From NCBI GenBank assembly GCA_028571685.1, contig CM053141.1, positions 49,350,333 to 49,414,332 of the forward strand: DNA of 64,000 bases, written 5' to 3'. The position numbers were made by a program, and so were the translations under genes. This stretch comes from Heterohyrax brucei (lineage: Eukaryota > Chordata > Mammalia > Hyracoidea > Procaviidae). Below, one piece after another: positions 46,076-57,125 of this stretch; within the stretch, counting starts at the first letter, position 1, and each line of letters starts with the position of its first letter. The notes under the pieces were generated by a model. The model ran no database searches. It had not been told where the DNA came from and saw nothing but the letters and a program-made list of their open reading frames with translations.

Positions 46076-46708
46076 AGATAATCAATTCATTAAAGAAAGG
46101 ATCATGAATATTAACTAGTTAAAACACTGAGTAGTGTGTCTGAAGTCTCTGACATTATTGTTACTTAAATTCAGATTTTCTGGTTCCTGGTAGAGTAACA
46201 ACTGGGAAACACCATATTTTTCTCAGTGGCCATATCCTGTTCCCCTTTCTGCTACCTGCTCTCCTCTTCTCCACATACTATTTTTTGAAAGTGTAAGGCA
46301 GCCAAAGAGTAGAACTGAAAAATGATTATTTTGGTATTTCCAGGGGATAGACTCCCCAATGGACCATCTTTGGGATATGGTGGCCCAACCTGAGATATAA
46401 AAGAATGCTATATTGTCTCATATAGGGAACATAAATCTTCATATGTTATTTAAGAACCATCCACTCTTTAACTCAGTTTTATCTAAGTTTTAAAAACTAC
46501 TGATCGTGTATTTGGTGGAGGCACCCTCTGCCACAAATAATACCTCAAGTCAACAGTAAACATGTGTGAAAACTGAAAATAACAATCTAAAATCAACTGT
46601 TTCTATCAGTAACTGCAGCATAAATTTATGGTGTGGGCCTAGGATTTTCCAGTACTTACGCAAGGATTAAACCAGAGCTATCTCTTTGATGCCTTTGAAA
46701 GTTTTCCT
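46076..46708. other. no feature recognised
   Basis: Single-copy DNA without an assigned family or coding signal. Confidence 0.4.
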
Positions 46709-46715
46709 TGTGTGT

Positions 46716-46749
<34 letters not shown>

Positions 46750-46750
46750 C
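46709..46750. repeat. (TG)n microsatellite
   Basis: A TG run with one TA interruption ('gtgtgtatgtgtg'). Confidence 0.95.
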
Positions 46751-46908
46751 TTGTATTCAACAGCAACTCAGCATTTTTATCATTTTCTAGAAAAAAACTA
46801 CTTTGATGATGGTGACATTTTATTAAAAATTCCAAACCCTAAATTAGGAGATGCTATATCATCAGTCTGGGAGAAATAGATACTTTTTAAAGCTACTCCT
46901 ATATTCTA

Positions 46909-47079
46909 AGGAAACTCTGTGTTGGCATAGTAGTTAAGAGCTATGGCTGCTAACCTGAAGGTTGACAGCTGAAGTCCACCAGGTGCTCCTTGGAAACTCT
47001 ATGGGGGCAATTCTACTCTGTCTATAGGGTAGCAATGAGTTGGAACCACCTCCATGGCAGCAGGATTGATTTTAGTTTT
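46909..47079 (+). repeat. AfroSINE with 9-bp target duplication
   Basis: Plus strand: 'ttggcatagtagttaagagc' (A box), 'caggtgctccttggaaactc', 'tagggtagcaatgagttgga' and the tail. The word 'tatattcta' flanks it (46900-46908 and 47080-47088). Confidence 0.93.
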
Positions 47080-47098
47080 TATATTCTAGTGTGTACCA

Positions 47099-47272
47099 GT
47101 GTAGTTGGGGCAAATGGTTAATATGCTTGACAACTAACTGAAAGGTTGGAGGTTTGGGTTTACCCAGAAGCACCTGGAAAGAAAGGCCTGAAAACCCTAT
47201 GGAGCACAGTTCTAGTCTGAGACAAGCCAGGTTTTCCTGAGTAGCTGACTGAACAGCAACTGGTTTTAATGG
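47099..47272 (+). repeat. AfroSINE, second subtype
   Basis: The body differs from the common type: 'cagaagcacctggaaagaaa', 'ggcctgaaaaccctatggag' and 'cacagttctagtctgagaca', ending 'ctgactgaacagcaactggt'. This subtype is also present at 56931-57125. It lies directly before the RTE 5' UTR. Confidence 0.85.
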
Positions 47273-47777
47273 CCTAGTGCATAAACCAAAAGCAGTTTAT
47301 TGTGTCACATAAAATATCTATCTCTAAGCTACAGAATCATCATGACAACTGACCAGGATACTTTCAGAAGACACTTGAATATAACCTGAGTGAAATATAA
47401 CTGATACGTAGATAGCCACCAAGTGCATGTCAGTCTGTTGTACTGTGGGGGCTTGTATGTTGTTCTGATGCTGGAAGCTATGCCAACAACATTCACATAT
47501 CAGCAGGACTGCCCATGGCAGACATGTTTCAGCTGAGCTTCCAGACAAAGACAAATCAGGAAGAAGGAACTGGCAGTCTACTTCTGAAAACAATTAGCCG
47601 GTGAAAACCATACGAATGGCAGCAGAACACTGCCTGATACAGCGGCTGAAGAAGAGCCCACCCCAAGCTGGAAGACATTCAAAGGACAATTGAGGAAGAG
47701 TTGCCTCATCAAAACAGAGTAAACTTTAACGAAGTGGTTGGAGTCAATATTTCAGTGCCTTAATTTGCTGGTGTGAC

Positions 47778-48475
47778 ATGGTACAAAATGAGAATAAGCA
47801 GCTGCAAATATCCACAATAATCAGAATTTGGAATGTAGGAGTTATGAATCTAGAAAGTTTGGAAATTGTCAAAAATGAAGTGGAAGGCATAAACATTGAT
47901 ACCCTAGGCATTAGTGAGCTGAAATGGACTAGTACTGGCCATTTTGAATTGGACAATCATATGGTCTACTATGCTGGGAATGACAACCTGAAGAAGAATA
48001 GTGCTGTATTCATCATCCAAAAGAATATTTCAAGATCTGACCTGAAGTATAATGCTGTCAGTGACAGGGTAATATTCATACAGTTACAAGGAAGACCAGT
48101 TAATAGAACTATTATTCAAGTTTATGCACCAACCACTAAGTCCAAAGAGGAAGAATGGAAGATTTTACTAACTTCTATTGTCTGAAATTGATCAAACATG
48201 CAATCAGGATGCACTGATAATTAATGGTGATTGGAATGTGAAAGTTGGAAACAAAGATGAAGGATTAGCAGTTGGAAAACGTGGCCTTGGTGATAGAAAT
48301 GATGCCAGAGATGCCATGATGGCATTTTGTAACACCAACGACCTCTTCACTGAAAACAGTCTTTTTCACCAATGTAAACGGTGACTACACACGTGGACCC
48401 TGCTGGATGGAATACACAGGAATCATATCAACTACATCTGTGGGAAAAAAAAGCTCAGTATTATCAGTGAGCTGA
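47778..48475 (+). pseudogene. RTE endonuclease domain remnant
   Basis: The first stretch (47778-48185, 135 residues) contains 'IRIWNVGVMN' (the N of the first EN motif), 'LGISELKWTSTGHF' (metal-binding Glu) and 'IIQVYAPTTKSKEEE' (catalytic Tyr motif). The next frame (48178-48384) has 'DALIINGDWNVKVGNKDEGL', the GDxN motif. Near 48400 'WTLLDGIHRNHINYI' is the last motif. Endonucleases of this family nick target DNA to prime reverse transcription. There is a shift between the two stretches and a stop after the second. Confidence 0.88.
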
Positions 48476-48751
48476 TTGTGGCACAGAACATCAATAGTTT
48501 ATGTGTAAGTTCCAACTGAAACTGAAGAAAATTAGAAAAAGTCAACAAGAGCCAAAGTATGACCTTGAATATATCCCACCTGAGTTTAGAGACTATGTCA
48601 AGAGTAGATATGATTCATTGAACACTAACATCTAAGGACCAGACAAGTTGTGGACTGACATCAAGGACATCATACATGAAGAAAGCAAGGGGTCATTAAA
48701 AAGGCAGGAAAGAAAGAAAAGAGCAAAACAGGTGACAGAAATGACTGAAAC

Positions 48752-50190
48752 TTGCTCTTGAATATCAAGTACGTAAAGCCAAATGAAGAAATGATGAAGG
48801 AAAACATCTTAACAGAAGATTTCAAAGGAGCCTCAAAGTATTATAAAGACATGTACAAAAAGCTCGAGCTAGAAAACCAAAAGGAAAAAACATGCTCTGC
48901 ATTTCTGAAGCTGAAAGAACTAAAGAAAAAATTAAAGTCTCAAGTTGCAATAATGAAGGATTCTCTAGAGAAAATATTAAACAACACAGGAAGCTTCACA
49001 AGAACATGGAAGGAATACACAGAGTCATTACATCAAAAAGAACTGGTAGATGTACAACCACTTCAGGAGGTAGCATATGAGCAGGAACCGATGGTACTAA
49101 AAGAAGTCTGTGCTGCATTAAAAGCATTATCAAAAACCAAGGCTCCAGTAATTGAGGGAATATCAGTTGAGATATTTCAACAAACAAATGCAGCCATGGA
49201 AGTGCTTATGGCATCCACCTGGAGAAACGACTGGAAAAGATCCATATTTTTGCCTGTTTCCAAGAAAGGTGATCTAACCAAATGTGGAAATTATTGAACA
49301 GTATCATTAATGTCACAAGCAAGTAGAATTTTGCTGAACATCATTTAAAGGCAGCTGCAGCAGTATAATGACAGGGAACTGCCAGAAATTCAGTTCAGCT
49401 TCGGAAGAGGAACACAGAACCAGGCATATCATTGTTATTGTGAGATGGATCAAGGCTAAAAGCAGAGAATACCAGAGGGATGTTTACTTGTGTTGACTAT
49501 GCAAAGGCATTCAGCTGTGTGGATCATAACAAATTATGGATAACATTGCAAAGAACAGAAATTCTAAAACCTTCATTGTGCTCATGAAAACACTGCATGG
49601 TTTAAAGACAAGAAAGGCGTGTGTAGCCTTTCCCCATACCTATTCAATCTGTATGCCAAATGAACAATCCAGAAACCTGGACTGTATGAAGAAGAATGGG
49701 GCACCAAGATTGGAGGAAGTCCATTAAAAACCCGTGATACGCAGATGACACCACTTTGTTCACTGAAAGTGAAGAGGACTTGAAACATTGAGACAGATCA
49801 GACTACAACAGTCAGTGTGGATTACACCTCAGCATAAAGAACACAAAAGTCCTCACCACTAGCTCGATAAGCAGCATTATGATAGACAGAGAAAAGACTG
49901 AGGTTGTCAAGGATTTCATTTTTCTTGGATCCACAATCAGTGCCCATGGAAGCAACAGTCAAGAAACCAAAAGGTACATTGCACTGGGCAAATCTGCAGC
50001 AAGAGACTTGTTTAAAGGGTGTTAGAGAAGAATATTGAATATACCATGAACTGACAAAGAAATGAAAAGATCTGTCTTGGAAGAGGTATAAGTGGAGTGT
50101 TCCTTAGAGGTAAGGACCTATTAACAGGAAAGATCAGTCCCTAGAGAATGACATCTTGCTTGGTAAAGTAGTGAAAAAGAGGGAGATCCT
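48752..50190 (+). pseudogene. RTE reverse transcriptase remnant
   Basis: The linker and RT fingers lie in 48752-49297 (181 residues), ending 'DWKRSIFLPVSKKGDLTKCG', the RTE motif before the palm. Further on, 'VDYAKAFSCVDHNKLW'-like DNA at about 49490-49535 is the first catalytic motif (the FDCVDH pattern). 'YADDTTLF' at 49738-49761 is the second, with both catalytic Asp intact. The C-terminal domain is at about 50080-50190. Several breaks separate these parts. Confidence 0.87.
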
Positions 50191-50345
50191 CAGTGAGCTG
50201 TATTGACACTCCAGCATCACAGTGAGCTCAAGTGTTACCACAGTTGTGGGTGTGGTGCAGGACCCAGCAGTGTTTTGTTCCATGGTATATGAAGTCACTA
50301 TGAGTCAGCACTGGCTCAGTGGCACCTAAAAACAACAACAATATA

Positions 50346-50622
50346 CAATTCATAGAAGGAAAGGTTTAAGCGAATTGCAACAGAAAGCATAAGGTTTTGA
50401 ATTGTTAGGATGCTGAGGGCAGGGTGTGAAACAAGTGAAATTATTTTTTTCAGTTTATCTAACAGGTAATCTTCAATCTTCTGGTTTTGAGATAACTTTA
50501 GATTAACAGGAGATTTCAAAAAGCATGCAGAATTCTTGAGTACCCTTTCCCCGCTTCCCTCTTTGTTAATATATATAAATTAGAAGCCTATTATCAAAAC
50601 CAAATAATAAGCCTTGTTATAG
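50346..50622. other. spacer between two RTEs, old L1-like words
   Basis: 50480-50570 ('gataactttagattaacagg', 'agatttcaaaaagcatgcag') resembles a word order found in ancient L1 3' regions. The rest is unassigned. Confidence 0.35.
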
Positions 50623-50757
50623 TACTATAATGGATTGAATTGTGTTCTGCACAAATAAAGTAGATCCTAACCTCTGTAATGCCATCTGGGCATGGGTTGT
50701 CTTTGCTATTTTAATGAGGCAGGATTAGTGTAGGTTATTGTTGATAGGTACCCTTGA
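50623..50757 (+). mobile_element. LTR fragment, ERVL-MaLR-like fossil
   Basis: Begins 'tactataatggattgaattg' and 'tgttctgcacaaa', the start shared with the LTRs at 17793 and 62821. Only about 135 bp remain before the RTE at 50758. Confidence 0.5.
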
Positions 50758-53235
50758 GGTAGTCCCTACTCCTAGAGACCCTAAGTACAACAGAACAAAA
50801 CAATGGCCAGTCCCGCACCATCCTTACACTCTACATCACACTTCAACTCCTTGTTGCAGCTACTGTGCCATCCGTCTCGTTGAGGATCTTCCTCCTGTTC
50901 ACTGACCCTCTGTTTTCCAGACATGGTGCCCTTCTCCAGGGACTGGTCCCTCTTGATAATGTGTCCAAATTACTTGAGACAAAGTTTCATGAATTTTGCT
51001 TCTGGCTTTACTTCTCCCGAGAAAGATTTGTTCATTCTTCTGCCAGTCCATGGTATGTTTGATATACACTGTCAATACCATAATTGAAAGGTTCAAGTCT
51101 TCTGTCTTCCTTATTCATTGTCCAGGTTTCACATGCATGTGAGGTGAATGAAAACACCATGGTTTCGGTCAGGGGCATCCTTAGTCCTCAAAGTGACAAC
51201 TTTGCTTTTGAACACTAGAGAGGTCTTTCGCTGCAGATTTGCCCAGTGTAACCTGTAATCTTCTTACCTGCTGCTTTTGAGGTATTAATTGTGGTTCCAA
51301 GTAAAATGAAATTCTCAACAACTTCAAACTTATCTCCATTTATCATGATGTTGCTTATTGGTTCAGCTGTAAGGATTTCTGTTTTCTTTATGCTGAGGAG
51401 TAATTCATACTGAAGGCTGTGGGCTTTGATTTTCATCAGTGAGTGCCCTCTTTACTTTCAGCAAGCAAGATTGTGTCATTTGCATAGTGTAGATTGTTAA
51501 TGAGACTTCCTCTAAGTCAGATGCTGTGTTCTTCCTATAGCCAAGCTTCCAGGATTATTTGCTCAATATAAAGATCGAAAAGATATGGTGAAAAGATACA
51601 ACCCTGACACACAACTTTCCTGACTTTAAACCATGCAGCATTCCCTCATTCTGTTCAAACAATTGCTTCTTGGTCAGCACACAGATTCTTCTTGAGCACA
51701 CTTAAGTATTCTGGAATTTCCATTCTTTGCAATGTTATCTATGATTCGTTATGGTCCAGGCAGTTGAAAGCCTTCAAATAGTCAATAAAACACAGGTTAA
51801 CATCTTTCTGCTGTTCTCTGCTTTCAGCCAGGATCCATCTGACATAAGAATGACATCCCCAGTTCCATATCCTCTTCTGAATCTGCCTTCTGTTAATTCT
51901 TTGTTGATGGGCGGCTAAAACTGCTTTCTAATGATCTTCAGCAAAAGTTTGCTTGCATGTGATGTTAATGATATTGTTCAGTAACTTCCACGTTTTGTTA
52001 GCTATGGGTGTATTCCATTCCAGTGGTGAGGAAGTCATATTCCCAATCTTTTGAGATGGACAAGTAAGCAGTTTCAGTGCTGTAGTTGTATACTGAAGCA
52101 TCTTGATGGGTATTCTGTCAATTCCTAGGACCTTGGTTTTTGGCAGTTTCTTCAGTTCCTGCTAAACTTCCTTCAGTACCGTAGCTTCTCAATCAGACGC
52201 TACAGCCTGAAGTGGTTGCTAGTCGACCAGTTCTTTTAGATGCAGTCTCTCTGTGTATGTTTAATCTTCTTTTGATGCTTTCTCTGCTTTAGTGAATTAT
52301 TTTCCCTGTAGAATCCTTCACTGTTGCAACTTGAGGCTTGAATTTTTTTCAGCTGTTTTACCTTGAGAAACACCAAGTATGTTTTTCCCTTTTGGTTTTG
52401 CTATCTCCAGGTCTTTGTAAATTTCATGATAATAATTTGCTTTTCTTCCTGAACCACCCTTTGAAATCTTCTGTTCAATTCTTTTTCGTCATCATTTCTT
52501 CTTATTGCTTTAGCTACTTGATTTTCAAGAGCAAGCTTCAGAGTCTCTTGTGGCTTCCACTTTGCTTTTCTTTCTTTCCTGTCTTTTTAGCAATCTTTTG
52601 CTTTCTTCCTATGTGATTGTATTCCACACCTCTTCTGGTTTTCAGTCATTACTGTTCAGATAATCAGATCTATTCTTGAAGTGGCCTGTAAACTCAAGTG
52701 GGATATACTTGAGGCTGTGCTTTGGTTATTACGGACTTATTTTAATTTTCTGCAGTTTCAACTTGAACTTGCATATAAGTAATTGATGATCTGCTCCAAA
52801 GTTGGCCCTTGGCCTTGTTCTAATTGATGATATTGAGGCTTCCGTTTGTCTTTTTCCATAGATGCCATTAATTCGACTTCTGTGTATTCCAACTAGCAAA
52901 GTCATTGTGTAGAGTGACACTTGTGTTGTTGAAAAAGCATTTGCAATGAAGAAATCCCTGGTCTTACAAAATTCCATCATGTGATCTCTAGTATCATTTC
53001 TATCACCAAGGCCCTATTTTCCAATTATTAATCCTTCTTCTTAGTCTCCAGTTTTCTCATTCCAGTTACTAGTAATCGCCAGTCCATCTTGACTGTGTAT
53101 TTGATCAATCTCAGACTGCAGAAGTTGGTAAAAATCTTCAAATTCCTCACCTTTGGCATTAGTGATTGGTGCATTAATTTGATTAATAGTTGTATCAACT
53201 GGTCTTCCTTATAGTTAGACCCCACCTTGCATTCG
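50758..53235 (-). mobile_element. RTE LINE, long minus-strand copy
   Basis: About 2.5 kb, from the 3' region ('aagtacaacagaacaaaaca') to the endonuclease ('ccaattattaatccttcttc', 'cagtccatcttgactgtgta'). The RT catalytic motif on the minus strand reads YAND (plus 'gtcatttgcata' at 51475-51486), so one catalytic Asp is Asn. The 5' UTR and start of the endonuclease are missing. The element faces the copy at 47330-50345 tail to tail. Confidence 0.9.
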
Positions 53236-53254
53236 TTCATCGTGTTTCCTTAAT

Positions 53255-54025
53255 CTCCTCCTATCTGAGGGTTTTTCAGTATTTGTATTTCATGAATTTG
53301 ACACTTTTGAAAAGTTTTAGTCACTTGTTTTATAAACTATCCCACAGTTTGATGTTTGCTCAAGGCTAGATGGAGCTTACACATTATTAGGAAAGATACC
53401 ACATGGCTGATGTACGCTCCTCAGTGCATCATATCATGGTAAATGATGTCAATATGCATTATTAGTGCTGATAACCTTGGTTACCTGGCTAGGGTGATGT
53501 TTACCAAGATTCGCTATTGTAAAGTTACCTGTTTTTCTTCGTGATTATTAAATATTTTGGAGGTTATACTTCAGTATTTTGCAAATATCCTGTTTTGGCT
53601 TACTTCTACTTTTTAATGGAAGTCTTCATTGGTGGATCTTGCCTGAAACAATTCCTTTTTGTGGTGGAATTTCAATTGTTAATTGAGTATTAATTATTTA
53701 TAGACTTTTTATCTGTAAATTAGAATGGTTAACCTTTCTGTTACATTTATTTTATGTTTGTGTTTTTGTTTATTTACTGTTATCAGTGCAGACTCATATG
53801 TTTTTAGTCTATTCCTTGGGTTTTAATGCGGTATTATAGTTTTTTAGTTTGTTAAGTTTTTTTCAGTGTTGGCTATTGGGAAATCTTTCAGGTTGGCTTC
53901 TGTGCCTTTTCTACATGCTTTCACCCTTTTAATTTTATTTTTTAGCACTTTATCACTTTTTGATATCATAAGATGCTCCAAGCTTATATTTCTTCTATGC
54001 TGTGCTTGAAATTAACTACAGCCCC
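53255..54025. mobile_element. ancient L1-like 3' region
   Basis: The word order 'gggtttttcagtatttgtat', 'gcacttcatgaatttgacac'-like, 'ctcagtgcatcatatcatgg', 'ccttggttacctggctaggg', 'tgtaaagttacctgtttttc' and 'aagatgctccaagcttatat' is that of a very common ancient mammalian repeat which I believe is an L1M 3' region. I am not sure of the subfamily or orientation. Confidence 0.5.
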
Positions 54026-54438
54026 AGTTCTATCTCCATTTTACTGCTAGTTTGCCTTTTTAAAAACAAGTAAAGATAGGAGATGCTTCCATGCTCAATA
54101 ACCACTTGTTTTCTGATTCTTTTTGCCACCTGTCCCATCTCACTTTCCACTTTGCCTCCTTTCTCTTTTCTAGCTACTCTTCTTTTAAAAACAAAAACAA
54201 AACAAAACAACTAAATGACATTTCACATCCCAGAGTAGAGATTGTTTAAAAGCGATGGAAAACTTAAAGTGGTACTGTGCACTTGAAGACTTTATTTAAA
54301 AAGTTCTGTGAAAAATAGGCTGCCTTAGAACATTTTGAGATTGCAACTTTTACTTTATTACAATTCAAGTATTAGAATAGTAAGTTATAAGCAATGCATA
54401 AATCTTATTTGCCGCATTAGAGCAGAAAGTTCAATTGC
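54026..54438. other. no feature recognised
   Basis: AT-rich DNA with a CAAAA run at about 54189-54211. No coding signal. Confidence 0.4.
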
Positions 54439-54708
54439 ATACATACACGCACAGACACACACACATACACACAGTGTATTTCTAGGCAAATAATACACAC
54501 CTTTTATGTTTGTTTTCCAACCACACCCTCTCCCTGGAATGCATTTTTGAAAGTGCTGCTTTGCCAGTTCTGTTTACGTGTTGCTGTAAAAAAAAAAAAA
54601 CCTCACAGTGGGAGGGCACGGTTGGAAAACAAATGTAGAAAGCATGCATTATTTGCCTAAATATGCTGTGTGTGTGTGCAGGTGTGTGTGTGTATATATG
54701 TATGTATG
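54439..54708. repeat. imperfect palindrome, ~95-bp arms
   Basis: The left arm (54439-54533) and right arm (54610-54708) are inverted complements. 'ttctaggcaaataatacaca' pairs with the complement of 'tgcattatttgcctaaatat', and 'tgttttccaaccacaccctc' with that of 'gagggcacggttggaaaaca'. The outer ends are CA repeats on the left and TG repeats on the right. The 76-bp loop holds 'gaaagtgctgctttgccagt' and a 13-A run. Mismatches are scattered, so it is not recent. I recognise no transposon family in it. Confidence 0.88.
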
Positions 54709-54748
54709 AGCAAAGTGGAAGAAAATACATTGAAAAATGTTTATGATA

Positions 54749-56032
54749 CCTCTGAGATCTGACAATTAAATTAAGTTTGCAAACTCATCCTAGAAAAAGT
54801 ACTCCATAGCCCATTGCTGAATATCACTGTAGTGAACTTTGAAGTACTCTCCTTGGGAAGCTATGCACTGATGCTAGCACCTAGTACACCCCTGAAAGTA
54901 ATTTTGGAACCCTTTTTCTGGAATGACCATCCAAGTGGACTTCGTATTATCCTTGATGTCCTGAATGTTATAAAAATATCTTCCTTGCAATATTTCCTTT
55001 ATCTTCAGGTAAAGAAAAGTCATTGGGGCCAGATCAGCTGAGTAGGGACGGTTTTCCAATACAGTTTTTTGTTTACTGGCTACAGTGTTCCTTACAGACA
55101 GTGTACTGTCATGATGCAAAAGCCATGAATTGTTGGAAAAAGTCCAGGTCATTTTCATCTAACTTTTTCACATAGTCTCTCAGTACCTCTAAATAGTAAA
55201 CTTGGTTAACTCTTTGTCCTGTTAGTACAAATTTATAATGAACCATCCCTCTGATATCAAAGAAGGTTAGCAACATCATTTTGATTCTTGATTTGGACTG
55301 ATGGAAATTTTTGGGTTGTTGTGATTTGGCTGACTTCGATTCTGCACTTTGACGCTTTGTTTCAGGGTCATATTGGTACACCCATGTTTCATCACCAGTG
55401 ATAACAGGGCAAAAAACATCATCTTGCTGTGCCAAAAAGTTTTGGCAAACTTTGACTCTGCTGTTGTTCATTGGTGAGTTCCTTCAGGACTGTTTTTACA
55501 CAATCTCTCTCATGCTAAGATTTTCAGTTAAGATTTTCCTGTTTCTCTGCTGATGTTTACTTGGTCTGCTATGCTTCTTACAGTCAACCAATCATTCTGA
55601 TGCACAATTAGACAAACTTTTGTAATCTTTTTGTCAATTATGCTTGTTATTGGCCATCCTGACCTCTCTTCATCAGTGATGCATTCTCTCCCTTCAGAAA
55701 AACATTTAATCCATTTGTACACTACCATTTTCTTCACGGTATTATGCCCATAAATTTGGACTAACATGGCTCTGATTACACTTTCATTCTTGCCAAGTTT
55801 AACAAGAAACTGAATGCTTGTTCATTGCTCTAATTCAAGCTCCAACATTGTCATGTAGCACACAAAACCATGCAGAAACAAAGATAAATGCACTCAGCAA
55901 GACAGCAGCACACATCAACACAAACACAGCTGTGAGACATAGATCTACCAAGGTTATGAAACCTTACTGAGATGTTTGTACAGTGTTGCTGACATAAGTG
56001 CAGTAGAAAGTTTATGAATTTGTCATGCCTCA
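54749..56032 (-). mobile_element. mariner DNA transposon, near full length
   Basis: 1,284 bp flanked by TA (54747-54748 and 56033-56034). Inverted ends: left 'gagatctgacaattaaatta', right 'gaatttgtcatgcctca' (more decayed). The transposase is read on the minus strand. It belongs to the same family as 7856-9172 and is its inverse in orientation. Dead by several breaks, though the open frames are longer than in the first copy. Confidence 0.92.
54880..55848 (-). pseudogene. mariner transposase remnant
   Basis: N-terminal stretch (55767-55528): 'KKMVVYKWIKCFSEGRECIT' and 'QNDWLTVRSIADQVNISRET', the two helix-turn-helix parts that bind the terminal repeats. The middle stretch (55471-55109) has 'ITGDETWVYQYDPETKRQSA' with the first catalytic Asp and 'VHYKFVLTGQRVNQVYYLEV'. 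The last stretch (55158-54874) has 'LLHHDSTLSVRNTVASKQK' with the second Asp and 'YSADLAPMTFLYLKIKEILQ', in which the third Asp of the D,D34D triad is gone. Normal length is about 345 residues. The start was placed at the ATG at 55848-55846, matching that of the other copy. Confidence 0.9.
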
Positions 56033-56034
56033 TA

Positions 56035-56422
56035 TGATTGACATAGTTCATTAATATAGAAAGAATTACATACACAATTGACATACAATCATATAGAATT
56101 GTATAAGAAACTTAAAGCATGAGATGCTTTTATACAACTATACACAAAGTAATAAGCAAAAGATTAATTCTTTAGTAGCCAGACAGACAAAATTCATAAG
56201 AACACAGTTTATAACTGGGGAGGTACAATTGTTCAATAATCATGAAAACATAGTCAAATTACTAGTACTACAGCAAACTTCAAATTATAGCCACATTAAG
56301 AAACATTTTTTTTATCTGTGAAAGTATATCAGAAAACATTAAGAATTTCAATGTGTAAGATTAGCCATGGTGCGAGGAAATTGGCACTCACACTTAGGTG
56401 GAAATGTAATTCGACCTAACCT
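56035..56422. other. no feature recognised
   Basis: AT-rich DNA, no family or coding signal. Confidence 0.4.
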
Positions 56423-56567
56423 TTAAACCCTAGTGGCTGCTAATCACCAGGTTGGCCATTGGAATCCACCAGGCGCTCCTCGGAATCTGTGGAGCAGTGC
56501 TACTCTGTCCTATAGAGTCACTGTGAGTCAGAATTGACTCAACAGCAGTGGGTTTGGCTTTTTTGGT
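56423..56567 (+). repeat. AfroSINE, plus strand
   Basis: 'aaaccctagtggctgctaat' shows a deletion in the head. The body 'ccaccaggcgctcctcggaa' and tail 'agtcactgtgagtcagaatt' and 'gactcaacagcagtgggttt' are well preserved. Confidence 0.93.
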
Positions 56568-56893
56568 TTGAGTTTTTGACTTCATCTTGTCAAGTCTCAG
56601 AGTCTAAAAACAACTACACATCTATCCCTACTTTCTCCCAAGGAAACAACGGTGCAACTTTGCAAAGATGTATAAACAAATATGTTGAACACAACATTAT
56701 TTATAACAAACAAAACAAAATGTGTTTATGTGTGTGTGATAGCTGTTTAAAATATAGTATAGATTTAGCACTGTAAATTATGAAATACATATAAAATGAT
56801 ATACTAGGTAACCCTTAAGCTGTTTATTTACTTATGGGAAGATAAAAAATATATTTCTAAGTGAAAATACTAGCTTAACATCTACCTATCTAA
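56568..56893. other. no feature recognised
   Basis: AT-rich spacer with no assigned family. Confidence 0.4.
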
Positions 56894-56930
56894 ATGCCTG
56901 TCTGTGTCTGTCCATCTGTCTGTCTGTCTA
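56894..56930. repeat. (TGTC)n microsatellite
   Basis: Imperfect TGTC repeats ('ctgtctgtctgtcta') directly before an AfroSINE tail. Confidence 0.85.
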
Positions 56931-57125
56931 GACCAGCTACTATCCAGTTGTTTTGCACTCAGAGTGACTCCCTGTGTGTCACCCTGTGCTCTGCGGGGTT
57001 TTCAGTGACTGAGTCTTCAGAAGTAGATGATCAGAACTTTCTTTCAAGGCACCTCAGGGTGGACTTGAAGCTCTAACCTTTTGGTTAGCAGCAGGGTGTT
57101 AACTGTATGTACCACCCAAGGACTC
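56931..57125 (-). repeat. AfroSINE, second (longer) subtype
   Basis: Minus-strand copy of about 195 bp. It holds the extra module 'cttcagaagtagatgatcag', seen also in the RTE 5' UTR, then 'aaggcacctcagggtggact' and 'ccttttggttagcagcaggg'. The tail side is 'actatccagttgttttgcac'. Confidence 0.88.

Larger units (their letters stand above)
47330..50345 (+). mobile_element. RTE LINE, nearly full length
   Basis: About 3.0 kb: 5' UTR to about 47780, then one long coding region for an apurinic-type endonuclease and a reverse transcriptase in broken frames, and a 3' end ending 'cacctaaaaacaacaacaa'. Elements of this type (RTE clade, the group of BovB) are about 3.2 kb with one main ORF and end in a short repeat rather than poly(A), as seen here. 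It is the most complete RTE of the window and serves as the reference for the other copies. The tail 'gtcactatgagtcagcactg' is shared with AfroSINE. Confidence 0.92.

Noticed and set aside
48752-49297. 181-codon open frame as a host gene
   Set aside because: It aligns with the linker and fingers of the RTE reverse transcriptase and sits in register with RTE sequence on both sides.
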